Assembly (NCBI RefSeq): GCF_000143415.4
Contig: NW_003314274.1
Coordinates: 817,788 to 856,636, forward strand
Reading direction: 5' to 3'
Origin: Selaginella moellendorffii
Taxonomy: Eukaryota; Streptophyta; Lycopodiopsida; Selaginellales; Selaginellaceae
DNA: 38,849 nt
The translations under genes and the position numbers were made by a program. This document shows, piece after piece, positions 22,671-31,602 of this stretch. The stretch's first letter is position 1. Every line of letters starts with the position of its first letter. The notes below the pieces were generated by a model, which was given only the letters and a program-made list of their open reading frames with translations, ran no database searches and was not told the origin of the DNA.

Positions 22671-23090
22671 TATAGCGCACTTTAAGTATAAGTTGGTCCA
22701 CCAGCATGGGGAGTCACGCCAGACATCCTGGGTGATGCCATCTGTAGATGCATATACAGAGGTTGGGTTTGAGTCCCAACCCTTTAGTGCTTGGGTTCGA
22801 GTCCCAACTCACTAGGGCATGGTGATGAGTTGGAATATGAGGACACTCATTTTTCGATGGTCATGGACTCTCAGTAAGGAGACTAGCTTGGGCACACCGC
22901 CAAACAAGAGATGCCCCAAAGTCATGATACACGGTTAGATTGCTTAATGTAAAAGCTTGGCATATCTAAGTTGAACACTTTGGTGCAAGTGGCACCAAAG
23001 ACGTGATGAATGAGATGGGGACACCCAGTCTTAGTTGCTATGGACCCTTGGCCGGAAGGGCTAGCTTGGGCGTACTGCCAAGTGTGGGGT
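22671..23090. mobile_element. Unidentified repetitive insert inside the gypsy pol
   Basis: Pol homology stops before 22671 and resumes near 23090. The insert begins TATAGCGCACTTTA, the same 14 bases that begin the TRIM LTR at 14702. It contains two near-identical 18-bp blocks 28 bp apart (22763-22780 and 22791-22808) with tRNA B-box-like GGGTTCGAGTCCC. It also has an internal rough duplication (CTAGCTTGGGC near 22880 and 23060). It may be an LTR of another TRIM or a tRNA-derived SINE; the ends are not fixed. Confidence 0.45.
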
Positions 23091-23755
23091 GTCAAGACGG
23101 ATCTAAGGAAAGTGGCTGTGGTGGAAAACTGGCCTACACCGACTATAGTGGCTAAGTTATGCAATTTTCTTGGTATAGCTAGTTACTACCGATGTTTCCA
23201 GCATAAGTTTGCAGAGGTGGTTATTCCTTTGACATAGTTGTTGTGTAAGAACATGCCATTCGAGTGGAAGAAGCCATAAGAGGAGAGTTTTGTGGCGTTG
23301 AAACAATTATTGAGCAAGACTCTAGTGCTTCACATTGCTGATCCATCAAAACCTTACGATGTGACATGCGATGCAAGTGGTTATGCATTAGGAGGAGTTC
23401 TCATGCAAGAGGGACAGCTTATCGTATATAAGAGTTGAACTTTGAATCCCGCAGAACAACATTATTCCACATATGAACAAGAGTTACTCTCTATTGTTTA
23501 TGCTTTGCGGACGTGGTGGCATTATCTTTATGGTGCAGTGTTTGTGGTGTTGACGGATCACAAACCACTTGTGTATCTTTTCATATAGAAGGAGTTGAAC
23601 ACTAAACAAGTTCATTGGATGGTCAAACTCATGGAGTTTGGGGAGTTTTCTATTGAGTATCATCCGGGAAAATCAAATGTGGTGGCGGATGCTTTATCTC
23701 GTGTTCGTCATGTGACAGCATTACAAACACGGTTTTGTCATCATTTGAGTAAAGT
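23090..23755 (+). pseudogene. Ty3/gypsy connection segment and RNase H (broken)
   Basis: It starts with a second version of the connection segment (DLRKVAVVENWPTP...FLGIASYYRCF), homologous to the one ending at 22640. It then gives the RNase H domain: YDVTCDASGYALGGVLMQ near 23358-23410, HYSTYEQELLSIVYALRTW, LTDHKPL, and EYHPGKSNVVADALSRV near 23655-23705. Stops at about 23234, 23436 and 23586 interrupt it. RNase H acidic residues D (CDAS), E (YEQE) and D (LTDH, VADA) are still readable. Confidence 0.8.
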
Positions 23756-25020
23756 GGATAGCGAGTTTAGGTAGTTGGTTGAGCATGCTCAAGCTCAGGA
23801 TGCTAAGGTAGTCTTTTTGCGAGACCAGATGGACGCCCCTTTCTCATTAGTGGATGGGATTCTCTACTATAATGGCCATATATATTTGCCATGGGTGGAT
23901 GCATTAATTGCTCAAGTTGTATACCACTATCATGATCGTCCAGAGACCAGTCATTTTGGGGGGAAGAAAACATATGAGTTGATTAAGCGCAATTTTTATT
24001 GGAGGAATATGAAGACTGATATCCTCGAGTATTGTAAATCATGTGAATTCTGTCAGCGGATTAAGGTACCATGGGAGAGGCTGAGGAGACTTTTGCAACC
24101 TTTATCTATTCCTCAGAGTTGTTAGTGTAATATCTCTATTGACTTCATCACTTGTTTGCCACAAACACAAAGGCAAAAGGAGAAAGTATGGGTCATTGTG
24201 GATTAGTTGACGAAGTATGTGTGGTTGTTGGCTCTTTAGAAGACAATCACTGCCTCAAACTTGGCTGCGGTCTACTTGGAGAAGCTTTTTTTTTATTTTG
24301 GTTTGCCGGAGGACATCATTGGTGATTAAGATTCAAAGTTCACAAGTGGATTTTGGAAGAGCTTTACGAAGGCTATGCAAATGACTTTGAAACTCTCGAG
24401 TGGAAATCATCCTCAAATGAATGGGCAAACCGAATGTGTGAATTAGGTGGTGGAGGATATATTATGTTGTAGCGTTGGTCAAAGGTAAAGACAATAAGAT
24501 CTATATCTTCCATTCATGCAATTTACTTACAACAATAGCCAACACAGTGAAACTAAGCTATGTTCTTACTTTGCCATATTTGAAAGGCATCCCCGAACAA
24601 ATATGGAGTTGGGATTGCATTTGAGTAAGAACGTTCAAGATAAACTTGATTTAGAGGCGATTGATTTAGCCACAAAACTTGATGAGATTCTAGTGGTGTG
24701 CAAACGAAATTTGTAGGCAGCCTAGGATAGAGCGGACAAGTTTGCTAATGAGCATCGTCAATTCCGGAAATATAAGGTGGGTGATCTTATCTTTGTGCAA
24801 GTGATCTTTCCATCAAGTGAGCAGTGGAACACCTTGGTGCATTTATAGACAAGGAAGAATGACAAACTTTCCCATTGATATGCTGGTCCATATAAAATGT
24901 TGGAGCACATTGGTAAAGCGGCTTATCAGGTGTAGCTGCTAGCTGGGCTGAAAATTCATCTGGTATTTTATGTTAACTAGTTAAAAGGTGTATTATCTCA
25001 GAGTGACGAGCCCAATGCCT
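23756..25020 (+). pseudogene. Ty3/gypsy integrase (broken)
   Basis: An HHCC zinc domain is readable at about 23930-24060 (HYHDRPETSHFGG and CKSCEFCQ). The DDE core follows in pieces: SIDFIT near 24137, the second Asp near 24328 after a stop, and the Glu in HPQMNGQTECVN near 24412-24445. The C-terminal part has YKVGDLIFV near 24775, YAGPYKMLEHIGKAAYQV near 24880-24930 and KIHLVFYVN near 24953. I see no chromodomain after it. Stops are numerous (24123, 24205, 24237, 24327, 24444, 24714, 24723, 24933, 24978). Confidence 0.8.
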
Positions 25021-25128
25021 CCTACAACTATGGAAGATGGTCCAAGAGCTTGAGCAGGGTTCCCCAGAAAGGGTGATCACTGGTACAACTTGTCCTTGGG
25101 ACAAGGACTTTGTTGGGGGGGAAGAATT

Positions 25129-25560
25129 GTTAAGTGTCAACTTTGACCATGTGAATGTCGGTCAAAGGGAGGTTGAATGGTATATTAAAGCATGTTAGGG
25201 TAAGGGATTTAACCTACCTTAGGGCTCATAGTGGAGCGAGTATTCTTTTGCTTTGTGTAGAGAACAATAGACCTAATTGTGATCGTTTATTGCACAAGAG
25301 TAATATGAAAGTGGTGATGAAATTGTTACATAGGGAGTATGTTGGTGAGGAAGATATTGCACAAGGAGCTATGTAAGTTGAGGAATTGGTGGTGCTGTGG
25401 AGCTTTTGAGGTAGCTTGGGGGTGGATGGGTGGTGAGAAACCTCAAGAGGTGGCATAGCATAGTTTAGGGCGATTATATCTCTATCTTTTTGCACCAGAT
25501 CATAACAACTCCATCTTGCATCACAGTCCTTCAGGTTTACTTTTGATTTTCAGTAATTCC
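25129..25560 (+). repeat. Putative 3' LTR of the gypsy element (right end uncertain)
   Basis: A G-rich polypurine tract GGGGGGGAAGAA at about 25113-25126 is followed by TGTTAAGTGTCAAC, a typical PPT-LTR junction of plant gypsy elements. No second copy was found in the window, so the LTR's end is a guess. 25155-25376 is open but shows no protein motif. Confidence 0.5.
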
Positions 25561-25768
25561 ATGAATTGTTGAAGCATTATAAAAGTTGAATTTCATTTAA
25601 AATAAGTAGGAAGTTAAAGGTAAGGAGTTAGACCCTCAAGGAAAAAAACCACAATGGGAAAAATCTTGAGAGAAGAACTCCTAGATATTTTTTATGTCAT
25701 TTCTTGCTCTTGAAGTTCCCCCTACAAGAAATAAATATAAAGTGTTGTGCAAACAAAAAGGCTTCTTA

Positions 25769-26044
25769 CTAGAGTTCTCTTGAACTTGTAGGATTATTTA
25801 GGACTTTCATACCTTTCTTCTTTTTCTTCTTCGGTTTCTTTGTTTCTTTCTCGGGAGGGAGAAACAAATCAGTAATCCTTGCTTCACTTGGTTTGCCTTT
25901 TGCTTTTTTGATCACATCATCATCATCATTCACATCAGTACTACTCCCACTATCACTGGAGCTGTTTGAACAGGGATCATGTCCCATTTCTTTCCCCACA
26001 TGCCAGCCAGTTGCTTGCTTTGCCATCCACAATTCATTTTTCAC
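25769..26044 (-). CDS. Possible 3' exon of an unknown Lys/Ser-rich protein
   Basis: A 91-codon frame on the minus strand encodes an acidic/serine tract (SNSSSDSGSSTDVNDDDD) followed by a basic run (KKPKKKKKKG) that resembles a nuclear localisation signal. Just upstream in its own direction lies TTTTTAG followed by GTGAAAAATG, so the apparent start could be a splice acceptor with the exon continuing a longer gene. Further upstream (26280-26080, minus strand) a short open stretch codes for a hydrophobic segment (AVLLGGAVLLLFMLI), but I could not join it in frame. No family recognised; may be a gene remnant. Confidence 0.3.
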   Translation of the reverse strand: MKNELWMAKQATGWHVGKEMGHDPCSNSSSDSGSSTDVNDDDDVIKKAKGKPSEARITDLFLPPEKETKKPKKKKKKGMKVLNNPTSSREL

Positions 26045-26303
26045 CTAAAAATTTTAGCTTACAATTACTTTTTGATGAGCATGAACAAAAGAAGAACTGC
26101 ACCTCCAAGTAGTACTGCTTGAGATAAAAGATGTAGAAAAGCTAGGTATCCACTCCAAGATGCAAAGGCATCATAATTTTCAAAGCCCAGCTTTGCTTAT
26201 CCTATGTTCTTAGTGCGAGAAGATTTGAGAGTACCCTTTGACCACCACTCTGCATTCTTTCCATTATTAGAGAGTTGATATTCAACAATTATTTACATGC
26301 CAA

Positions 26304-26588
26304 GAGGACTAAGTAGACTCTATTATATATGAACATTTAAGTTATTTAAGCAAAGTCAACAATAACAACAAGAAGAACAACAGCAAAGAGGACTAAGTAA
26401 ACTCTATTATATATGAATAGTTAAGTTATTATCTAAGTAAAGTCAACAAACAACAACAATGATCTAGGACTAAGTAAACTCTATTATATATGAATAGTTA
26501 AGTTATTATCTAAGTAAAGTCAACAAACAACAACAATGATCTAGGACTAAGTAAACTCTATTATATATGAATAGTTAAGTTATTATCT
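26304..26588. repeat. Tandem repeat, 77-bp unit, about 3.7 copies
   Basis: The unit begins AGGACTAAGTAAACTCTATT at 26389, 26466 and 26543 (exactly 77 bp apart). A more diverged first unit lies at 26305 (84 bp to the next). The last copy is cut after TTATTATCT at about 26588. It is AT-rich with a short CAACAA-rich stretch per unit. It lies about 190 bp before the start codon of the WD40 gene. Confidence 0.9.
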
Positions 26589-26780
26589 GCAAGCTAGGCT
26601 TGGGCCAGGTTCGGCATCTCCAACACTCGCATTCTTCGGAGAGTGGCTATGGCGGACAAGGGCGTGCGGCATTCTCGCACTAGCTAGGGTAGGCACTGGC
26701 GAAATTTCGGCTGGCATTTGGCGACAGTAGCTTCTGATCGATCGGCACCTTGCTCGTGCGCCAATTCGGTGCCAGAAGCC

Positions 26781-28176
26781 ATGGCACAGAGCAACTGGGA
26801 GGCAGATAAGATGTAAGTTACTGCTGCTGCCACTAATGCAGGTGGTTCCAGCTCGCGCTATCGTGATCTGGGTTCTTGATGAAATGATCGATGATCGTGT
26901 TTCTTACGCTTGGATTGATTGAGATGATCTCTTTAGCAGTACGAAGCTGAGTCCTAATGTCGACGCCTCCAAAGGTGAGTTTCGTGTGTCCTTTTTTTTT
27001 TTTGAAGGTTTTATTTGTAGCAGATTTTACGTTCAACGAGGTGGGCTGTCTTCGTGCCAGTACAAATAAAGTTGTGTGCTGCCATTTCTCTTCGAGTGGA
27101 AAGCTATTGGCCAGTGCTGGCCATGAAAAGAAGGTGAGCTTCACATTTGGGAGTTTTCTTTTCTGAGCTCTCACAATGGAGGCCGTGCTCTGGAATATGG
27201 ACACGCTAAAACTCCGGAGTACATTGGAAGAACACACGTCTTTGATAACCGATGTTCGGTTTAGTCCAAATTCGATGCTGTTAGCAACATCATCCTTTGA
27301 CGAGACTGTACGAGTATGGCATGCAGACAATGTGAGTTCTTGAATTATTCGTATCTCTTGGTAATGACTTGTTCATTTTCATGCAGCCAAGCTATTCCTT
27401 GCGCACTTTTACTTGCCATCAAACATCAGTCATGTCCTTAGATTTCCATCCAGCGAACAAAGACCTCTTGTGTTCGTGCGACAGTGATAGCGAGATCAGG
27501 TACTGGAGTGTAAGCCAGGGCATCTGCACCAAAGTCTTCAAGGTGAATAGCTCTTACCTTTGAGAGTTTCGTTGACTGGTTTTTGTCGATCTTCACAGGG
27601 TGGCATGACTCAAATGCGGTTTCAACCGCGTCATGGCAGGCTTCTTGCTGCCGCCGCCGAGAACCTAGTTTCTATCTTCGATGTCGATGCCGAGACATGC
27701 AGGCATTCTCTTCAGGTAAACGAATCAATACGAGTTTTTTCCAAACCACCGAGTCTGTCCGTCTTCCAGAGGCACACAAAGCCAGTGCATTCCATATGCT
27801 GGGATCAAACCGGTGACTACTTGGCTTCTGTCAGCAAGGACTCAGTCCGAGTCTGGACTCTCCGCTCCGGTGGCGATGGAGAATGCGTTTACGAGCTATG
27901 CTCGAACGAGAACAAGTTCCATTCCTGTGTCTTCCACCCGAGCCATCCGTCGCTACTCATCATCGGCTGCTATGAGGTAGGGAAACCGATAAATCTCTTC
28001 GAAAGTTGTGTAAACGTTTCGCTGTCTCGCAGTCTCTGGAGCTGTGGAACATGGTTGAGAACAAAAGCATGACAATCCCTGCGCACCAGGGCCTGATTGC
28101 GGCCTTGGCACAGTCGCCAGCGACGGGCATGGTTGCGTCGGCCAGCCACGATAAATGCGTGAAGCTGTGGAGATAG
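26781..28176 (+). CDS. LEUNIG-like WD40 corepressor lacking the LUFS/LisH domain
   Basis: Eight exons join in one frame: 26781-26812, 26937-26974, 27021-27133, 27182-27331, 27387-27542, 27599-27715, 27770-27976, 28033-28176 (957 bp, 318 residues). Introns are 45-56 nt except the first (124 nt), all GT-AG. Exon 1 gives [10 protein letters not shown], the exact LEUNIG/LUH N-terminus. The next residues should be the LisH/LUFS domain (SEUSS binding) and the long Gln-rich part, but the frame goes through 14 linker residues straight to [12 protein letters not shown], the start of the seven-bladed WD40 domain (residues about 25-318), ending VKLWR. Known family role: Groucho/TLE-like transcriptional corepression. 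A protein without LUFS might bind targets but not its usual partner. The NAGNAG acceptor at 27018-27023 allows one residue more or less. No stops or frameshifts, so it may be functional; it could also be a recent deletion allele. Confidence 0.85.
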
Positions 28177-28229
28177 AGAAGAGTTCACACACAAGCTGTG
28201 GAGAGAAGACGATGAAAGGAAGTGTATTA

Positions 28230-28880
28230 CTACTCGGTCAAATGTTTGCCTTGACATTTAGAGATTGTAAGGCAATACCCTAAATGCACTGGAAATTGTC
28301 TTATGGACATTTTAAATGGAATTTCTGTGTTTAAAGGTGTAAGTGTGATTTGAGGGACTTTTGAATTGGCCTAATACAATTTCACAGTTTAGAACTGTTG
28401 GTAAGGCATGTTTAAGTATGAGGCATAGTCTAATCAATGGACATATATTCTTTAATAGAATAAGGATAATACCTTCTTTAAGCAAGAGTTTCTGTAGTGA
28501 AAGACCAAAAAGAGTAATGGAATTTAAAAATTCAACTGGATAATCTTCTAGGTGTTCAGTATCAACAAAGTCAATACTTTTATAAATATGTGTATCACTA
28601 GGTAAGGAAAAGACTAACATTATTAATAAGAAAAATATCATCATTAAGTGGGGTAAGTATGACTCTATTAGATGCAACATAAGGGTCTAAAATATCCTAT
28701 AAAGATGGGAAAACAAAATTAACAATAGAGGACATTATTGCCTGTGTGTAAGATAATACAATAGATTCTGAAAGCAAATTGGGTAAATTTACGTAATTAT
28801 TACCATTTCCAATTTAAAGAAGCTAATCAGCCCATAAAAAGTTGTTTTCAATTAGTCTCATATTCCTTTTTAGTGGAAGT
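28230..28880 (-). pseudogene. Helitron Pif1-like helicase, C-terminal remnant
   Basis: The minus strand gives, in order from 28880 down: NMRLIENNF..AD.LL.IGNG, VFPSL, ASNRVILTPLNDDIFLINN, then after a frameshift YPVEFLNSI..FGLSLQKL.LKEG, LNCEIVLGQFK, and after another shift RQFPVHLGYCLTISKCQGK (helicase motif VI region: usual FAMTINKSQGQ). These are the C-terminal half of plant Helitron helicases. In-frame stops and at least two shifts make it dead. It ends 54 bp from the stop codon of the convergent WD40 gene. Its upstream end coincides with the start of an LTR fragment at 28881, so the rest was lost or displaced. Confidence 0.82.
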
Positions 28881-29157
28881 TGTCACAAATGTGACTTCGG
28901 TATCGAAAGCTACCTGTCAGTTAATCCTTTCGGATATTCTTTCCTTACTGCCACGACAGCAAAAGGTCAATATTGTTGGTTCTTTTTATTAGTCCCTTTT
29001 GTTCAAGTGTTAGTAAATTGGGTTTAGCACATGTACTTAGCTAGATGGACATAAGGTAGGAATTCCTATATGTTTCTTGCTGAGCATACTTGGCCTAGCT
29101 TTTAGTTCTCTTTTTTTTTGTCTTGCATTGGCTTGACAAAAACCTTTATGTATTGAA
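28881..29157 (+). repeat. LARD-family LTR fragment, opposite orientation
   Basis: Reads as the reverse complement of the right-hand 280 bp of the large element's LTR (7107 back to about 6828). It starts TGTCACAAATGTGACTTCGG, matching the LTR terminus TGTCGCGAATGTGACTTCGG. Diverged, with CG sites mostly lost. Homology fades near 29157. Confidence 0.8.
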
Positions 29158-29236
29158 AAGTAAATTAAACTTGCCAAATATCAATCTCAACATATAGTAT
29201 GATTCTCTTAGTTAACCAATAAAGTTAGACCTAAGA

Positions 29237-29251
29237 CCCACTCTAATACCA
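29237..29251 (-). promoter_or_regulatory. Primer-binding site of the 5S-type TRIM
   Basis: The minus strand reads TGGTATTAGAGTGGG right beside the LTR end at 29254, two mismatches from the usual TGGTATCAGAG-type site. It shows that the neighbouring LTR is a 5' LTR of a retroelement. Confidence 0.65.
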
Positions 29252-29253
29252 AA

Positions 29254-29447
29254 TATAAACCCTTGAGTTTAGATTTCCTGGGAGATCACTCAGCTTAATA
29301 CTATTTAAACCCAAGGACACTTAACCCCAAATATCCTAAGATCTTTAATTGGTCGAAAGAGGGGGTGCACTCTTGTTCATGAGCCCTTTCCTGTATATTT
29401 AAACCCTTATGAATTGTCTTTCAAATTATTTTTTTTAATTGTTTACA
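29254..29447 (-). mobile_element. Cassandra-like TRIM 5' LTR with 5S rRNA-derived segment (degenerate)
   Basis: On the minus strand it starts TGTAAAC, ends GTTTATA and aligns with the solo LTR at 1370-1554 through shared blocks such as GCTCATGAACAAGAGTGCAC. The 5S-like part (29271-29323) keeps TCCTTGGGTTTAAATAGTA and TGATCTCCCAGGAAATC. A primer-binding site adjoins it, unlike the solo copy. No second LTR is found on the low-coordinate side, where a LARD LTR fragment ends, so the element is truncated after about 100 bp of internal sequence. Confidence 0.75.
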
Positions 29448-30180
29448 AAAAGTAGCCAGTTGAGCAAAATTGCAATCTTTTGAAAGAAGAGATTGAAAGT
29501 TTGGAAAGAGTAAATTTCAAATTAAAGACTTCCTCAAATCTTGTTGTTAATACTGTTATGCCACAAATATCAATATTAGATCAACATACATGACCAGTTA
29601 GAAATAGGAAAGCTATACAATATAAATCTTCCATTTTGAAAAATGTACAAAAGAAAATCTAGCTAGCAAATAAGTTGAAATGCATAGTTATAAAGACAAA
29701 TTACATTAATGATATGGTTAAAGAGTTTGTTGTTATGACTGAGTTATCAAAAGGTACAATGTTAGAATCTATTAAAATTCATCCTATACCTATCTAGATT
29801 TTATACAAAGGGAGAACAAGGAAAAAGTATATTTAACCTACAAACACATCTATCATCACATCCATCAGACAAATTTTATAGTTGCGGAGTTTAAGAAGTG
29901 TTTTTAGATTGATTTTAGTGTTCAGATTTATATTTATATTTTGGTCAAATTTACTTGGAAATATAGATTAAATCAAAATTTAAAAGATGAAGAGTGTTTG
30001 TTTTTTGGTCCTTTTCGTGCTTTTCGTGTTTGTCGTCCATGTGATCTTGCTCAATCCACGAGAATTTGCTGCTTTCTCTCCTGGTTTTCATTGCGTGTTT
30101 TCTTGTGACTTCGTCGTGTTCTATGAAGGTCTGTGAGGATGTGACTTTCATTGTCAGGAATTTCTCCTGCTGGTGGTTCA
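29448..30180. other. AT-rich stretch without a recognised gene
   Basis: A short run near 29470-29560 codes on the plus strand for a Leu/Glu/Lys-rich stretch (LKEEIESLERVNFKLK) that could be coiled coil, but stops soon follow. On the minus strand 29951-30181 is open with a charged sequence and no motif. Probably decayed repeat DNA. Confidence 0.4.
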
Positions 30181-30189
30181 AGATGATGT

Positions 30190-30800
30190 GTCAAGATTTT
30201 ATAGAATATTTGAAAAAGAGGATATTCCAAAGAGTCTAGTGATGACAGCTTGGTGTGAGCCAGAGAGGCAGACCCAAAGCAGTGACACGGCAGTGCAAGG
30301 CAGTTGGGTCAGTACAATGTGCCCACATTGTTGGCAGGAGTGGATTAAATTGTTGGTTGAAGTTTAAGCCAAGCTGTTAGAAGAAGAGAAGCTTCACATT
30401 CCTTTGCAACTCTTGCAGTGTTGAGTCCAGGGTTCTGGCTTGGTGGCCATCTTGTTCATTTGGGATCTGCAAGAGGGGACTAGAGAGCAAATCACAAACA
30501 GTGTCATTGATTTCTATGGCAAGTGTGGAAGTATATCTGCTGCTTAGCACATCTTAAATTCCTCCGTGATATCCAGGGACGTGGTTCTGTGGAACATGCT
30601 GATAGCAGGCTTTAGCCACCAAGGCAATGCAGCCAAAGTGGTGGAGATGAGCTGCTAGAGGAGGGTGCTAAGCCGGATGAATTTACGTTCCTCTTGGTTA
30701 TTGCAGCATGCAGTGCTGTGAGATGGATCTGAGCAGGGCCAGAAGCTTTTCCAGGAGATGTGGAGGTATGGCGTAGCTCCAGGAAGAGTTGCCCAGTGTG
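30190..30800 (+). pseudogene. PPR (pentatricopeptide repeat) pseudogene, PLS type
   Basis: Translation in changing frames gives typical PPR repeat pieces: RIFEKEDIPKSLVMTAW near 30200-30255, NSVIDFYGKCGSISAA near 30499-30545, SRDVVLWNMLIAGFSHQGN near 30574-30630, EEGAKPDEFTFLLVIAACS near 30658-30715, then KLFQEMWRYGVAP near 30745-30782. These match the P, L and S repeats of plant organelle RNA-editing PPR proteins. Stops (for example the TAG near 30544) and frameshifts break it. Only about four repeats remain and there is no E/DYW end. Confidence 0.8.
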
Positions 30801-31132
30801 ATGCAAGCAGCCTGAATCAAGGGAGGTTCACTGTGAATTGCCAAGGGAGGATAGTGTTGTATTTCTCCTTTTTCACACCAGCTAATCGTTAGTTAAGCTG
30901 TGCCGATCTCTGGTTGAACATCCACAAATTTTTTATGAAAAACAGGCCTCAGATCGGATGGTTGCCAGAGGTTAGATAGATAAAAATAAAATAAAACAAA
31001 CAGAACATTTGCGTATAGTTTTATACTAAGTACAAGAAAAAACAATTTCTCCTTGAAATTACAATTGGCATGACCATAGAGCCTGAACTTGGTTGTCTGT
31101 AAAGATGCTGGATTTCTTCGAATGATAAAGGC

Positions 31133-31276
31133 CTACAACTGAGATGAAGAAGAGACTCTGTCTGTGGTCTGTCCATCCAGCAAGCTCGAAAGAAGGCTGG
31201 CCTCAATAAAGTCTTTAGGAGCGATCTCTTGGCAAAGCTGCCGAACGTGGTGATGGACATATGCTTGTGATGCCAT
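31133..31276 (-). CDS. Small ORF or 3' exon, divergent from the helicase gene (47 aa)
   Basis: On the minus strand an ATG at 31276 opens a 47-codon frame (starts MASQAYVHHHVRQLCQ, contains DFIEASLLSSLLDGQ). Composition is protein-like with no low complexity. It could be the last part of a longer gene, but I could not trace a splice acceptor with confidence. A longer overlapping frame (31021-31260) looks less protein-like. The space to the helicase start would form a shared divergent promoter of about 150 bp. Confidence 0.25.
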   Translation of the reverse strand: MASQAYVHHHVRQLCQEIAPKDFIEASLLSSLLDGQTTDRVSSSSQL

Positions 31277-31361
31277 GCATAAGTGAAAGTTTGTTTGAGG
31301 AAGGAAACGTAGTTTAAAGGTAGCTTAATCTCGAGGCCATGTTAACATAAGTCTGGTCTTC

Positions 31362-31369
31362 TAGGGTTT
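31362..31369 (+). promoter_or_regulatory. Telo-box-like TAGGGTTT upstream of the helicase gene
   Basis: TAGGGTTT lies 71 bp before the chosen start codon. Such boxes are common in promoters or leaders of plant translation and ribosome-related genes. A single site, so only suggestive. Confidence 0.35.
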
Positions 31370-31374
31370 AAGAG

Positions 31375-31602
31375 ATGGAGGGAGCGATGACGCAGGTATG
31401 CCGCGCTCTCGCGATCTTCGTTTCCAGATGTAATGCTTGGATTCAAGGCGCGCCGGCTCACCGCCGCATTGCGATCTCCCGGCGACGAGAATGGGCGGAT
31501 CTTCGACGTGGACAAGGCCTACCTCGATCGGATGAGGATTTTGGAGCGGTTGCGGCAGCACTATCCGTCGCCTGCCAAGGAAGGAGAGGCGGATGGCGTT
31601 GA
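31375..31602 (+). other. Upstream ORF overlapping the helicase start
   Basis: ATG at 31375 has a purine at -3 and G at +4 and opens a 75-codon frame that ends inside the helicase's first exon in another frame. A GT-AG pair (31396-31427) would cut it to a short peptide, but 32 nt is too small for a normal intron. If the transcript begins upstream of 31375, this frame would compete with the main start at 31433. Confidence 0.45.

Noticed and set aside
26304-26588. CRISPR array
   Set aside because: Units are contiguous with no unique spacers, in a plant genome; it is an ordinary tandem repeat.
26833-27330. 165-codon minus-strand ORF
   Set aside because: It is antisense to exons 2-4 of the WD40 gene, whose plus-strand frame matches LEUNIG. 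The minus frame has no protein signature.
31021-31260. 79-codon minus-strand ORF
   Set aside because: The overlapping 47-codon frame at 31133-31276 has a more protein-like composition; neither has a recognised family.
31375-31395. MEGAMTQ as the helicase N-terminus
   Set aside because: Splicing with the GT-AG pair at 31396-31427 gives a stop at once (ATG TAA), and unspliced the frame is wrong. The start at 31433 gives residues resembling the plant family.
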